A stretch of 60,000 nucleotides of DNA from Bugula neritina (Eukaryota > Bryozoa > Gymnolaemata > Cheilostomatida > Bugulidae). The notes beneath the pieces were generated by a model, which searched no databases, was not told the origin of the DNA, and was given only the letters and a program-made list of their open reading frames with translations. Location: positions 1,184,680 to 1,244,679 of the forward strand of contig OZ037767.1 of assembly GCA_964035545.1 (NCBI GenBank). The letters run 5' to 3'. Shown here one piece after another: positions 12,901-25,998 of the stretch; position 1 is the first letter of the stretch; each line of letters begins with the position of its first letter. The position numbers and the translations under genes are program-made.

Positions 12901-13200
12901 TGGAAGTTTTTTATGAGCCAACATTTCCTTTTTAAATAATTAAATTATTATTCAAGACACCCACGTCATATGAGCAACGAGACCGGCTCATATCTGTTTC
13001 CTTGAGCAGAGAGGTTAATGATTTCCTAGTCTTAAGAGATTTGAAGTCAAACACTCCTTATGATTGGCTGCTTTCTCAATAACTGATCAACTCGGCACTA
13101 ATCTCTCAATCAACTGCCAGTTGGATGATAAATAACTGTTACCACGGAAATAATATTTTCGTATAAAAGAGGGTTCTACATGCAGCATTGCAGTCACATT
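9955..13200. repeat. intergenic block, copy A of a duplicated spacer
   Basis: Aligns along its length with 27465-30180 with substitutions and small gaps, from GGAGCTGTAATAC to the Px2/Px3 promoters. Some stretches are essentially identical, for example 11439-11500 against 28762-28850. No gene is proven inside it. Two short minus-strand frames are described in the findings. It places Px2 and Px3 in equivalent positions of a repeated genomic unit. Confidence 0.88.
12351..12535 (+). mobile_element. tRNA-derived SINE
   Basis: Box A-like TGGTGTAGAGGTTAGAG at 12363 and box B-like GGTCAGGAGTTCAAGTCC near 12400, followed by a body ending CCCCTTTTCATCAGGGGTT..CACAGAGATAGTGGC, shared with the elements at 14283, 25262 and 29635. 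A related copy sits at the equivalent place in the second spacer (29635), so this insertion predates the block duplication. Confidence 0.75.
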
Positions 13201-13210
13201 AACTTAGAAC
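12990..13210 (+). promoter_or_regulatory. Px2 proximal promoter (inverted CCAAT, TATA)
   Basis: Inverted CCAAT box (ATTGG, 13063-13067) about 95 bases upstream of TATAAAAG at 13162-13169. Start codon at 13211. The whole interval is nearly the same as 29960-30179 upstream of Px3 and more weakly like 125-320 upstream of Px1. Confidence 0.8.
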
Positions 13211-16200
13211 ATGGAGTTATCAAGAAGTCAGAAACCGCTTGCTCTCTTAATGTAAGAATTATATTTTTATATTATATAATAATATAATATATAATATAAT
13301 AATATATATTATAACATATATTATTATAATATATAATATTATAATAATATATATCACTATAATATATAATAATTTGTATTAATTAGATCATAAGTTTATA
13401 TATTTTGAAACAAGGCAAATTAGAATGATGAAATTTTTATGTAAATTTTGACATTATAAGGTTAGTTTTTCAAATATATTTTATCTTTACTTACTATTTT
13501 ATATTTGCAATATACGTATATCTATATGTATATATTCTAACATAACATGATATTATACTTTATATAAACATTTTATTATAGCATTACATTATGTATTATA
13601 TCATAATTTGTAATATGCTATTAGATACATTTTTATTGTATTATTATAGTTTTCTTGAAAAGAGATATGATTTTGCGTTACATATACTATTTATAATATA
13701 TTTTTAGTTTCATCTCTCTGGCTGTATCATGTGTCAACTCACAGGTGAGTGTTTCCTCTCTACTTTCGGCTGTTTCAATGTTGAGAAACTTGCAATTTGT
13801 TTATGGTTTGCTGTATTATATATTTTAAATTTTATTTCTCAAAATAGACAACTGGCAAGTTTTAAAATGGATGAAAAAGCCACATTTTTGCATTAAAACA
13901 TCTAGCTTGCAATTATCATGAACATACATATCGTATATTTGCATGCAAAGAACTGTTGGATTTTTATTAACTGGATGTTTAAATATAAATAAATACTAGT
14001 TATGTAAAACTCGTGCTAAACATATCCTATATGTTTGTTTTAGGGAGATGCAGATATATTAAAACGTGAGTATAAAATTTATTTATGAATTAGTTTTGTC
14101 CAGAAATGCTGTTTCCAAGCTATCGTGTCAGAAATTACATTCTTCACAAATTTCTCAGTTACAATAAAGTTTACTTTATAATTTGTTGTGTCATTGTAAT
14201 TCATATGAAATATGTATTGCAATAATAATATCCTTTGATATATTCCATTGTATTGCATATAAATTTTCATATAAAAAAAAGCTCATGCAGATGTATAGTC
14301 ACCATCCCTGTGAGAAACTCCTGATAGAAAGAAAGGGGTTTTTTGTTAAAGCTAAATACTTATTCAGATGAGGCACAGGAGCAATTATGATTAGATGCTC
14401 TTCCTAACATCACCAATGGCCTTTGTCGGGGTTCGAACCCATGACCTCGTGCTTACTAGGCAAAGGCTCTAACCCCTAGACCACACTCCCTTATCATATA
14501 ATATCTTTAAAAAGTCTATATATATATATATAAGGCATGTTGCTCAATGAGTTAACATAACTTATTCTGTCCACAGTGGCTGATCAGCGAGTTGCCAGTA
14601 ACCAAGGTAACAGCGGCCAGTTGAACAGAATCTTTAGCCAAAGTCCCGGACCAACTGAGTTCTTTTCTGCTGACGAAGCTAACACTGCTGCCGTAGAAAT
14701 AAATAAAGCTGCCGCAAGGTCTAATGACGGTGCAGTTGGCCAGTAAGCAAGCACCTGTTACATAATGTAGTTACTGTTAGCCTTACACTATTTAGTTAAT
14801 AGCTGTATAAATATATTATATTTTAATATACCTAATAGAATAACACTTATATTAAAACAGTTGGGTATGTTTTTTACAATGTCTTTTAAGTTATTGCAAA
14901 AAGAAATGTTTTATTCCTCATTTTAAGTGTATAATATATTACTTTTATTGATACTGCTATTGCATATGGACAATAACAAATGTTAAATAGGTAATAAGTC
15001 ATGCATATGAAATGTTATCATATGTCTTATTTTTACCTGTCTTATAGAAAAGTTGTTATTTTTATAAATTTGTGTATTTTAGGGCTGGTCCACCAGGATC
15101 CAATGGAAATTCCAACTCAAATTCTAATAATAATGGCAATCGAGGTAAATTGAAAGTTATATTCATCATGGTTGTAACAGTTTAAGGAATAATATTAATG
15201 TGCCTATATTATTTTATACAATTTATTATAATGAACAAGCATTGAAATTAGCTAAAGAGTATTAAACTTTTCTCTTATACAAGTAAACTGTTTTGAATGT
15301 CAGAATTAGGTTTCTTTTCAGTGTAAAAGAGCCAACACTAAAAGAAAACGCAAGTACAGTAGTGCAAAGAGTGCTGCATATAGTCTTAGATTGATGTGAC
15401 CTACTACACTCCACACATATATTTATGTGACATCTGCTTTTTTAGGAACTCCTGGTTTCGTTCCCTTAAAAAGGTGCATATATGCAACGGCCAATAGCAA
15501 GGCTTGCAGCTCCACCTATAGAGAGCCAACTGGCCGTTGTACTACCACAGCTAATGGCAGGAAGACATGGGGCATGGCTGGAACACCTTTCACCAGAATT
15601 CTCTCCCCAAAATATGAAGACGGTAAAATTTTGAATCTACCATTTTTCTGTTTATCGTTTATTTATTTCTGTTAGTTCAAATTTCAAAACTCAATACTTA
15701 GCTTTATTAATGTAAATATCTTGTAGCATTCGGGAAAAGGCGAGTCACAGAGCTGTTTTCCGGCAAACCCTTGAAATCTCCCCGATTAATATCCACCACT
15801 GTTACTACTACTAACGTCGTACTGAACTTTGAAGGCATCAGCGCTCACACCATGCAGTGGGGTCAATTTATAGCTCACGAGTTCACCCAACTAGCAGAGG
15901 CAGCTCGTAAGTATTATGGCAGCAAGATTTCGGAACTTGTCCAATCTATTTTATAATATTTTAGTCAATAGGATGGCACTAAAGTGTAAACATTTATATT
16001 GTACGATGTTTAATACTGCTGCCATTGCATGTCTGTCTGAATGCTGACTCAATGTAATCATGTTTTAGCCAACACTGCCTGCTGCGCTGACCAAATAGCT
16101 GACACTGTTTATGGACGTGGAGCTACGTCAGCTCAAATAAGCTCTATACGAGATTTGGTGAAAAGGTTTAGAGGAGATATTTGTCAGCAGATTGAAATGC

Positions 16201-19200
16201 CCCTTGACCCCGTCTACAAGGAGCCCATCTGCATGAATCATGTCAGGTCTAAGTCAGCACCTGAACATAACTGTGTGGGCGGTGAGTTGATCTTTATTCA
16301 CAATTATCAAGTTTACTATAATAGATGGAATATTGAAGTCTGTGAATGCTTTCTATTTTGAAACACATTTACTGCAAAGAAAAGTAAGAACTTGGCATAT
16401 GGACTATTAGCGGCAAAATAATTCTAAATAGCAAATAGCTAAATATTGTTATAACGATTCTAGTATAAATTTAGTAGTTTTTTTATACTATCCAGCTAAA
16501 GATCATGGAAACAATTGCTGACTTTAGTCTTCTGCTTTTAGGTCCTCGACAGCAGATGAATGCAATCACACACATTTTTGACGCTTCTAACGTGTACGGT
16601 AGTTCTCAAGCAGAACAAAATAGACTGAGAGACTCATCAGGGGGTAGACTGAAAACTCAGACTGTGAAGGGGATCTCCCTCCCTCCTCAAGACACCAGAG
16701 GATGCCCAGCTAACAAAGTACAATCTAATCGCTGTCCTTTCCTTGGAGGAGACTCTCGTATCAACACCACACGTGAGTCATAGTATCTATGGTTACCAGT
16801 GTTTGTGTGCCAACACTACACCTGAGCCATGGTATCCATGGTAACCAGTGTTTGTTGATGCTGTCTATCTCATATAACTAAAAGCTGTGTAGCAACTTAG
16901 TACATTGCTTGAAATATTCTATAGATAACGCAATAATTTAGATATTAATATTAATACTACAATGCAACAATTTCCACTAGATATATTCCATCCTTGTAAA
17001 GCTGTATATTATATATTCAATCTATTATAGCTCAGTTTACATGTAATTGTAGCCAATCTAATTTCTGCTCACACTGCGTTTGTGAACAAGCACAACCAGA
17101 TTGCTAAAGGATTGGCTACCCAGAATCCTCAGTGGAACAATGAGAAACTTTTCCAGGTATTGCTTTACAAATCCTTAAACTTCTTTTGATAGCCTCGACA
17201 GTATTGAGGAATTTATGTCTTTACGTAAAATATACATAAATATGAACTCAAAAATATAGAAGGTAAAATAACATTGTGTTGGAAAAGTTATGTCTCTTTC
17301 AGATATTTCTTTATACTCTGTAGATTATAACATTTTACAGAATAAAAAATAATATGTTTTGTTATTAATAATAAGTTTACACTTTTTAATAATTGAAAAG
17401 GTGCAAAAATAATAGAATGTTGCATACTGTAATGGAACATGAAATAATTCAATGCAGCACGATTAACATAATAAAATACATAAGTCACCACATACTGTAG
17501 TATAATATAACATGATATAATATAATGCAATACCATATAACATAGCATAGTATATACACAATATATCATCCATTTTCAATTACAGCTTTCTGCTATTTAT
17601 TATCCAATAAATCTTCTCTATTTCCAGGAAACAAGAAAAATCATCTCGGCCATTCAATCTAACATTCACTTCTACGAGTACCTTCCCATAATTCTCGGGT
17701 CAGCCACTATGAGCAAGTACAGATTATCTTCCTACGCCGGATATGACCGTAACACCAACCCTTCTATTCTGTAAGCACTAACTCAATTATTAAAAAATGG
17801 TTTGGGAAATCGCTTATGAAGTTTGGTAAAAATACTTTTTATGTGTGTATGACTTTAAATTGAACTACGATGTAGGGTGATATGCTGTAAGGTTAACTGA
17901 ATATTATAATTGATTTATATAACACTCAGATACTCTATTATCAAAAAAACTAATACCACTAATTGTGCTTTTTTGTGAAATTTGCAGAAATGAGTTGGCT
18001 GGAGCAGCCTTCAGGTTTGGTCACTCCACTATTGACGGATTCATCACAATGGTTAAAGATAGCGGACCTTCCCAGTTCATTGACTTGAAAGACAATTTCT
18101 TCAACAGTGATTTGATTTATAAGGATGGTAAGAAACTTTAGTACTTTCTACAAGGTCGCCATGGTTGTTAGGTTATCATGGTTACAGGGTTACCATAGTT
18201 ACTAGGCTGCCATGATCACAGGATTGCCATGGTTGCTAGGTTACCATTATCACAATGTTACCATAGTTACAGGGTTACCACGGTTACAGAAGACCACCTT
18301 ACTCTTATATAGTTACTTCTGGCATATATGAGTACTTATATTTATATGTGCTGCAAATATAATATTTTAATGATATGTCTAACAATAAAAGCATATTTTT
18401 TTACTAAACAAACAAACTATTGATGTTTTAACTAAAGATATTTATATACAATAGTCAAGATTTCATAATCTCTCTGCAGGTGTAAAGCAGTGTGCTAAAG
18501 GATTGTCTAATGACAGACCGTGGAATGTTGACAGAAACTTCCCAAGCCAGGTAAAGCATGCTAGTTTATTGTATTCTTTATGATTAATGATTAACCAATA
18601 TATGCTAATATTAATAATCAATATAAGTAATCAGCATTTATTTATATTTCGATTCTAGATGAGAGACTTTCTCTTTGACTCTAAGCTCGATATCACATCT
18701 TTGAATATAAACCGTGGAAGAGATCATGGTTTTAGGTCATACGTTGACTACAGGTACGCTTGACTTCCAACTTCTTTTAATTCTTAGACATCATTTCTAT
18801 GGTTAAGATATTTCAATGCGTCACTAGATAAAGCTCTTTCATCAATATATATACTAGCTAGATTAACACACACTCGGTAATCTTTCACTCTCTATAATCT
18901 ATATTATATAGTGCATGCTTATTTCTATTATATAGAAAACACTATCGCCTCTCAGTACCTAACTCATGGAAGGATCTAGAAAAGACACACCCAAAGGTGG
19001 TGGTCGATCAGCTGAAAACAGTCTATACAAGTGTTAAGGACGTTGAGCTCTATATAGCAGGTACATGCTGTTATTTGATTGGTCAGTAAAAGCAAAACTT
19101 TATCTATTATTTGATATGTATCAGGAAAAAGCCCTGATTGATTTTTCGACAATATTTCTAAGGAGACGCCGTGAATCTTAATTTATTATATACTTAAGAA

Positions 19201-20899
19201 AATAAACCAACATATCTGACACGCCCATCGCTGTAGCCCAAATACATGCGTGTCTTCCAATTTTACAGGAGTCACGGAGAACCCCCTACCTGGAGCACTG
19301 GTCGGTGAGCTGTTTGCAAATATTATTGGTGACGGCTTCTCAAGGTCAAAGAAAGGTGACAGATTCTATTTTGAAAGTAGCCAGAGTGGATTAACTTCAG
19401 GTATGTTGATATATATGGAACTATAACCTTCAACTCTGTATATATTACTCTGTATATATTACTCGGTATATATAATACCCAGTAACCATCTTCAGTGTGT
19501 ACTTCCATCTTTTACTAATCTGTACCAAAGGATTGTGAATATTAGCAATCAAAAACCACTCACTCGACAGAATAAAAATTTAAACAATAGGTATTGTTGA
19601 CTATGCTAAACTGACAGCTAATATATAGATTGTATATTTATTGTGTTTTGGGTGGAAGTAATAATATTATAAGTTGTTATAGAGAGTTTCAAGTTATAAC
19701 TTATATATTATTATCATGTTGTTTTACAGCTCAAGTTGCTTCAATCAAACGATATACTTATGCCCAAGTACTGTGTGAAGGTCTCAGCATGGATAAGATT
19801 GTAAATAAAGTATTCTTCAGAAATGGACAGTAAGTAGCTTTAGTATTATCTGCACACACACACTTTATGGATTCAGCATTGTAATACTACTGTGAATTAT
19901 ACAAATTGATATAAACCTGAAAATTAGTAGAACTGCCATGCCTTGCTCTCTGCAAAATTTGAAGTTCTTCAGTCTCAATCAAAACTTTAGCTTAGCTTAA
20001 AGTAACAACACACTACAATCATCCAACTGGACTACCTGCTGCACATGATAATAAAAAACGAAACCTATTAGTGTTAAAAGACTTCCTTCTATAGTGTCTT
20101 CAGCAAATAATGAGGCAATACCGCAGGATTACTTTAGGATTTATTCAATCATATCATCTTCAATCATTGAGTAGCGCTTCCTATTCTTCAAATGCATTGT
20201 TTACCCTTGAATATTGTTACTAAGTAGTTTTCTCTTCTTTGTAGTATTACCAACTGTATATGTTGCAAAAGGTATTATTATGATATACTAGACTTAACAT
20301 TCAGTACCTTTCTCTCATATTTCTAATGATATATTCTGTTAATAGAAAAGGAGCTCGAGAGGTGTCCTGCTCCAGTTTCCCATCTCTAGACTTTAAGTTA
20401 TGGAAAACTGGTGGAAACAGTAACAACAATAACTGCTACTGGAGAGTGATCAGTAGAGGTCAATGCTGTCGAGGTAGGCATCATAATGTATTATTTTTTA
20501 TTATGTTAAAATATAATTCTAATTTCTCAAGAATGCTAAACCATCTAAAATATGCTTCAGAGAAAATATTAGAATTATATAGAATATTCTCCAAGTTCTC
20601 TATACCTTGATATAAGAGCTGTACTAATAACCCTTTGATCTCTACAACTTGTAGGACGTCGTACAGTATACAGAACGTGTGTCAACTCTAGCAGCTCCTG
20701 CAGATGTACTGGTAGAAGTCAAACGAGTGAGACCTGCAGAGGTGGTTACAATTTCTCTAGAAGAGCATGTTCAACCAGACCCTTTCCTACACTAGACCGG
20801 GACATCAGACTACCCGCCCCGGGACCAGCTAGGATTGATAGGCTAATCAACCCTCGCATTCTGTTACCTGAAAATAACCCAAATTTCAATATTCCATAA
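13211..20899 (+). CDS. Px2: secreted animal haem peroxidase, 19 exons
   Basis: Exons: 13211-13251, 13708-13744, 14044-14065, 14577-14742, 15083-15144, 15446-15622, 15727-15906, 16069-16281, 16542-16772, 17053-17156, 17628-17770, 17988-18127, 18480-18550, 18659-18753, 18936-19060, 19269-19400, 19730-19829, 20346-20473, 20655-20899. Total 2412 bases, 803 aa. Signal peptide MELSRSQKPLALLIFISL.., then a Gly/Asn/Ser-rich linker (exon 5). Peroxidase domain about residues 120-640: Gln215 and His219 (QWGQFIAHEF), calcium motif 309-315 (THIFDAS), Arg372 (GGDSRINTT), His471 (FRFGHS), Asn545 (LNINRGRDHG). Ala218 and Thr375 occupy the haem-ester Asp and Glu positions. The C-terminal Cys-rich domain (about 688-750: CYW, QCCRG, YRTC, CRCTG) is TSP1-like. 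This copy keeps the longest tail, about 35 residues past where Px3 stops. AATAAA at 20966. It is the best reference copy of the array. Confidence 0.95.
13259..13372. repeat. AT-rich imperfect repeat in Px2 intron 1
   Basis: Runs of TATAATATATAAT. In the same intron of Px3 this position has expanded into a kilobase-scale microsatellite. Confidence 0.8.
14283..14492 (-). mobile_element. tRNA-derived SINE in Px2 intron 3
   Basis: Read on the minus strand it has a strong box A (TGGTCTAGGGGTTAGAG) and an intact box B (GGTCATGGGTTCGAACCCC), then the family body with GATGTTAGGAAGAGCATC and the CCCCTTTC..CTCACAGGGAT tail. It is the best preserved SINE head in the window. Px3 intron 3 lacks it, so it inserted after Px2 and Px3 separated, or was lost from Px3. 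Confidence 0.85.
16761..16858 (+). repeat. 49-bp tandem duplication at the exon 9 donor (Px2)
   Basis: Same arrangement as in Px1 and Px3, but the second unit's donor has mutated (CACCTGAG instead of CACGTGAG), leaving a single usable donor. Confidence 0.88.
18150..18290. repeat. GGTTACCATGGTTAC minisatellite, Px2 intron 12
   Basis: Degenerate repeats of about 14-25 bases around the self-complementary core GTTACCATGGTTAC. The same intron carries shorter arrays in Px1 (about 4425-4495) and Px3 (about 36165-36250), so the array predates the duplications. Confidence 0.8.
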
Positions 20900-22189
20900 A
20901 TGAATTTGACCTTTTGACCTTTTGAACGTTTGGTAATGAGACACACTTTGTTGCTAGAAAATTGAAATAAACAAAACTGTGGGTTTTATTTTTATATTTT
21001 AAATGTATTGATAAACTGTTACATATTATATGTATATGTAATATGTCACCCCGTATTTGAAGTGCAAATACGTATTTTTATGGTAACATCTTGCTTTATT
21101 CATATAGTTATAATGTGGTTCAATAAGTTAATATATTATGTTGTTGATATTTTGTATTGTTGTTTCTGTTTGTTGTTAAGGCTGTGTTGAAATAAACTTG
21201 CTCAGTCAACAATCATTGTTTTGTATTATAATGATCAGTCAAGTGCACTATACCACAAATATTATTTTATACTGTTTCAAGGTTAAACACAGTGGGCTCT
21301 ATAGCTACTTTAATAGCGTACATTTCACACTTTTTTTATTCTCAAAAACTGAGTCATAGTGATATATTTTAATGTAAACAGAGGGCAGACGATACTTAGA
21401 CGTGTTGTACTTAGTTTCTTTAAATTGCTTTCCAAAGTGATGTCATGCAGCTTTTTCCAACATGAAAACCCAGCATGTAACTTTTCTACTCAGTGTTTTA
21501 TGTCAAAGTCAAACTTTCAGAAATTAATTAAAGTCATTGTTCAAAATAAAAACTAAAATTGTGAACTTATTACAATTAAAAGGCCTATATTATATGGAAG
21601 TTTTGTAAAATAGGGATTCTAGTAACATGACTGATGTTGAAGAGATTAAGGAATTTCACAACTTCCTTTCTTGAGCTTTTCTGCTTTAGAAAAAATAGCT
21701 GCTGGCATCTGATTGGTTCAGTATTGAAGAGGCTGAAAGCAAATAGCATTTTCCTTCTCCAAGTTTTCATGTTGGAACTTTTTCACTTAAATCTTTGCTC
21801 AAAAAATTTGGTTGTAATACAAGGAAGATTAAGCAGAAACAATTAAGCAGAAACGAGGGAAGTGAATAAAGCTGTCATTCATAGAAACATGCCACGTGTA
21901 TATACGTGTGTATTACAATGTATTATGTATCTATGTGTGTATTATAATGTATTAGCCAATAGGCAGGGAATTCCTGGTTTCTTTATGTAAATTTATTGAC
22001 ATTGTCCATTGACCATTCCTACACAGCATAATAGAAAAAATGTCTTTTGTGTTGTGCCATGAATTATATCCAATGAGTGTGTTGTGTTGAATTAAAGTAT
22101 GAATTATATAATGAATGGTTTTACCCTTAAGCTTTATGCTATGAGTAATGCATCAGGAAATTTCGCTGTCAAACTTTCCTTTGAAGGAG
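20900..22189. other. spacer between Px2 and small acidic protein gene A
   Basis: 3' UTR and flank of Px2 with AATAAA at 20966 and 21191. Closely parallels 38946-40339 after Px3. No gene seen; the short open frames here are not conserved as proteins. Confidence 0.65.
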
Positions 22190-22274
22190 TATATAAGATA
22201 GGCGTTTTTGCTACCCACACACACACCAGTTTTCAATTCTTATTGTTTTAGAGTTGATGAAAACTTTGAGAATC
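22190..22274 (+). promoter_or_regulatory. TATA region of small acidic protein gene A
   Basis: TATATAAG at 22190-22197 within GAAGGAGTATATAAG, 85 bases before the start codon. The same spacing and flanks precede gene B (TATATAAA at 40340). Confidence 0.75.
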
Positions 22275-24009
22275 ATGGCTAAGAAATCAGCAGTTTCAAT
22301 TTTACTGCTGTGAGTATAATATTCATACACATACCACAACCTTTAATAGTAAACTTAATTTTTTGTTTTTATTGTTATTATTGGCTATTGATCCATAAAC
22401 ATTGGGTGTAAATATTGTTACTTTGATTAGAATAAGAAATTTATATGCAAAGACTTTCTCGCCATATCTTTGAACAACAAAAGTTTTGAAACAACTTGAT
22501 ACGTTTTTTACAAATTAAAAGAATGGTGAATAAAAAAGTTTTTTTCTCAAGCTATTATAGCAAATCAAAATATTTTTAGCTGCATGCATTTAATTGTTTT
22601 ATTCATGTTTTCTTGAGGTTTTTTTTTATTTTTTGATAGATTTATGATACATTTTTAGTATTTTAAATACACAGTTCTATAAAGTTTTAATGAATAATAA
22701 TCAGTAAATTAGTAACTGGTAACTATAACCCAGGTATATATACTAGTATCTACTATAATTTGAATATATAGTAATCATGTTTATTTCTGTTACAGAGTAT
22801 TCATAGGAATGTTGTTGGCTAAAGGAGATGCAAGAGTACGTATATTTCTATATTTTAGTTATCATGTAACACATTTTACCATAATATATACACGTACACA
22901 TTATGTATTCATATTCTTTGAATGTTATATAATAATGAAGATTAAATAATGTTGGTCACTTCACAAATTAGTGATAATTTTCTCTTACTGCTAGCAATTT
23001 TTTTATTGCCTGTTTCTAACTTCAGTGGAAATAATATAAAAGATATAATATTTTAAACATTTTATCTGTTTGATATTTCAGGGCAAAATATTTGTTTTTT
23101 ATTATTTATTTTTTTTGCATGCTTTTATTTTAGTTTTTGACAAGTGAAGCAACTCCATTGAGGAAGTTGTCTACTTCCCCTGCCATAACAGATGTAGCTG
23201 TTGATGTAAGGGAGGACAACTTCAAAAGAAGAGGAACAACTTTTGAAATTGGAATGACAACTTTCTTTAGTACAGAAATGACAAATACTGCTGATATGGA
23301 AATGACTAGTTTTGACATTGAGGACACAACTTTAGAGGAGACAACTGCTGATATGGAAATGACTAATTTTGACATTGGGGACACAACTTTAGAGGACACA
23401 ACTTCAGAGGAGGCAATTTCTGATATGGGAATGACAACACCTTTTAGCACAGAAATGGCAAATGATGTAGAAATGACTGAAAATGACATGGATGACACAA
23501 TTCTCGATGAGACAACCCCGGAGATGGTAGAAATGAGCACTGTCATGGGTAAGAAAACTCCTAATATGAGTAACGCAATTAGGAAAGCTGAAGAAATGAG
23601 TGAGAGACTTTTAAATGTCTCAGCGACCAGCATGGTTACAAAGAACCTGTAAAATCATTGCATAATTAAAAAAATGTTACATCAATTTTAAATGCAGTGC
23701 ATTAGTATATAAAGCTGTTTATTTGGATTTAGGCAAAATGATTTTGAATATTAGGCCTATAGCAAAACTCTTAATTTTTGCAAACCCGGTACTGCACTTG
23801 TTTTAACAATCTTAAGGATAATTCCTGAAACTGCAAACTTTTTGTAAAATTATATTTTCAAATTCGAAAAAAATTTAAAAATTATTAGTATATATTATAA
23901 TGAGTGTTAATATGCAAGATATTTGTATTGACGTATAAATTTAAAATGTGGGGCATTAAGTTTTCTTCTATTTTTAGGCAGGAGGAGCCAATTTTCTACT
24001 AACGACTAG
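22275..24009 (+). CDS. small secreted acidic Thr/Met-rich protein, gene A
   Basis: Exons: 22275-22309, 22796-22835, 23134-23548, 23978-24009, giving 173 aa. Exons 1-2 encode exactly a signal peptide (MAKKSAVSILLLVFIGMLLA KGDA, residues 1-24). Exon 3 encodes a low-complexity acidic chain rich in Thr, Met, Glu and Asp with loose repeats such as DMEMTSFDIEDTTLEETT and TTFFSTEMTN. Exon 4 adds a short tail ending SQFSTND. Both the exon 3 donor (ATGG/GTAAG) and the exon 4 acceptor (TATTTTTAG) are conserved in gene B. If the last intron is retained, the frame reads on to 23652 with a different Lys-rich tail, so two forms are possible. AATAAA at 24179. Not a recognised family. It has many Thr for O-glycosylation and acidic groups that could bind calcium (inference). 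It sits immediately downstream of Px2. Confidence 0.82.
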
Positions 24010-24540
24010 ACTGAAACACAACATCAGCAAGTGAAAAGACTTGTGTTCTATTTGAATAATGATGACAATTGTTTAACAGCATCAATATTTTGATTAAGTG
24101 CAAAAAACGGTTTTTAAAAGGTTTTATATAATTATACAGGCATATTTATTACTTTTTTAATTTACTTTAGTATATTTTAATAAACTATTATTTGCTCTAA
24201 CATGAACAAATTTAAATAAAATTAAATAGAGTTATACAAGTTTTAAAATTTTGGCCATAGTTACTTTATTGAGTATCATATTATCATAATTATATTACGA
24301 TACTATGATAGAAACAGCGTTTGGTCACAATTACTCCTGAGCTACAGTAAACGCACTCAGACTATGTAACCAGCATGATCTGAGGCATAGCCAGCTTAAA
24401 AACTCTTCCAACAATGAAAGCTTTTCACAGGAACATGGAGACATGTAAACAATTAAAGATGAGTTTTATTGAAACATGTGGTTAATAAACTGTGGAATAC
24501 TAAAAATAAAATGTATGGCTTAGACTCAGGAGCTTGAAAA

Positions 24541-24682
<142 letters not shown>

Positions 24683-24932
24683 TTGTATTTCAAATTTAGA
24701 CATAATTTTTTAAAGAATAATAATACTACAATATTTATTAACAGGGTTTATGTAATTACAATCTAAAGGACTGGTATCTATATTCTGAGATGCACACAAA
24801 GCCAATAATAGAGTATGTACAGTAGTGTCATCAATATAATCCACTATTGTTGGTGACTATTTAAAGCTGGCTGATCTAACAGCAAGATTTACTTTTCGCT
24901 GAGTGTTCTTTCAGCCCTGACTCCCTCACTTG

Positions 24933-25063
24933 TTGTGAAACATCACAGAATATAGCCACACAGTTGTAAAACGCCACAGAATATAGCCACACAGTTGTGG
25001 CGCATCACAGAGTATAGCCACACAGTTGTGAAACATCACAGAATATAGCCACGCAGTTGTGGA
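24933..25063. repeat. 31-bp tandem repeat, 4 copies
   Basis: Unit around CATCACAGAATATAGCCACACAGTTGTG with a 31-base period (TATAGCC at 24951, 24982, 25013, 25044). Intergenic. Confidence 0.92.
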
Positions 25064-25261
25064 AATTGCTGGGCCAACAGGAAAAGCTGTCGCTGCTTCT
25101 TTCAGGTGAAGCATTAAGTCTCCGACTTTAATTGTATTTGACTTACTCTATCATATGACATAAACTGTCTTAAGACTTTATTCTATTTTATGTAACCTGA
25201 CTCTGAAACTTGCACATGATTTTATAATGCATTATTATTTAATAGAAATATATCAAGATAG

Positions 25262-25445
25262 CGGCTGTGGTCTTGGGGTTAGAGCGTTTGCCTAGTAAAC
25301 ATGAAGGTCATTGGTGATGTTAGGAAGAGCATCCAGTCATAATTGTTCCTGTGCCTCATCTTAAAAAGTCCTAAGCCCGATTTAACAAGAACCCCTTTCA
25401 TCAGGGGTTTTCACACAGGGATAGCAACTTTAAACTTGCTGAGTT
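25262..25445 (+). mobile_element. SINE lacking box B
   Basis: Head GGCTGTGGTCTTGGGGTTAGAG and full body as in the element at 14283, but about 24 bases containing box B are missing between two similar GGTCAT/GGCCAT sequences. The polymerase III promoter is therefore broken. Confidence 0.75.
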
Positions 25446-25825
25446 TATATCAAGATATTAGTTATTTATATTATATTCTACCATTTATAATGCTTACTTA
25501 GTACTATATATACTATCTTATACAAGTTATTCAGGCTGGTTTACCATGGGTGACAGCAAGAACTTGTTGGTGTCATTTAGGTGTGTCATTTATACTTAGT
25601 TTGAAGTGGACAAGAGTCTGTACACGCTTACATATAGTATATCAATTCCCCTCTTGTAAGCATTACTTAGCATTATAATCATGCATATTACATGCTCTAT
25701 TGAAGACATTCACTCTAAGTTAACCAGTTGCATGCAGAACTTTGAAAGTTGAAAATTTTAAAGTCTGACATTTGATATTTTAAAAACAAATTATGTGATT
25801 GTAGTCTGAGAATCTGCTAAGATAG

Positions 25826-25998
25826 CAACCAGCAACTGATAACTGACAACTAGCAAATAGCAACTAGCAACTGATAACTAGCAACTAGCAATTAACAACT
25901 AGCAACTATAGTAACTAGCAAATAGCAATTAGCAACTGGCAACTAGCAACTAACAACTAGCAATTAGACAACTAGCAACTAGCAACTAGCAACTATAG
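25826..25998. repeat. AACTAGC-type short tandem repeats
   Basis: Runs of AACTAGCAACTAGCAACTGATA variants in intergenic DNA. A related motif (AACCAGCAACTGGCAACTAAC) forms an array in Px4 intron 14. Confidence 0.85.

Noticed and set aside
14425-14492. tRNA gene on the minus strand
   Set aside because: Box A and B are good but the acceptor stem does not pair and the sequence continues into the SINE body shared with other copies.
23130-23633. 167-codon minus-strand hydrophobic frame
   Set aside because: Exact antisense shadow of the small acidic protein exon 3. The plus strand has a signal peptide, splice sites and a paralogue.
24930-25065. CRISPR-like regular repeats
   Set aside because: Contiguous 31-base tandem repeats without unique spacers, in a eukaryotic genome.
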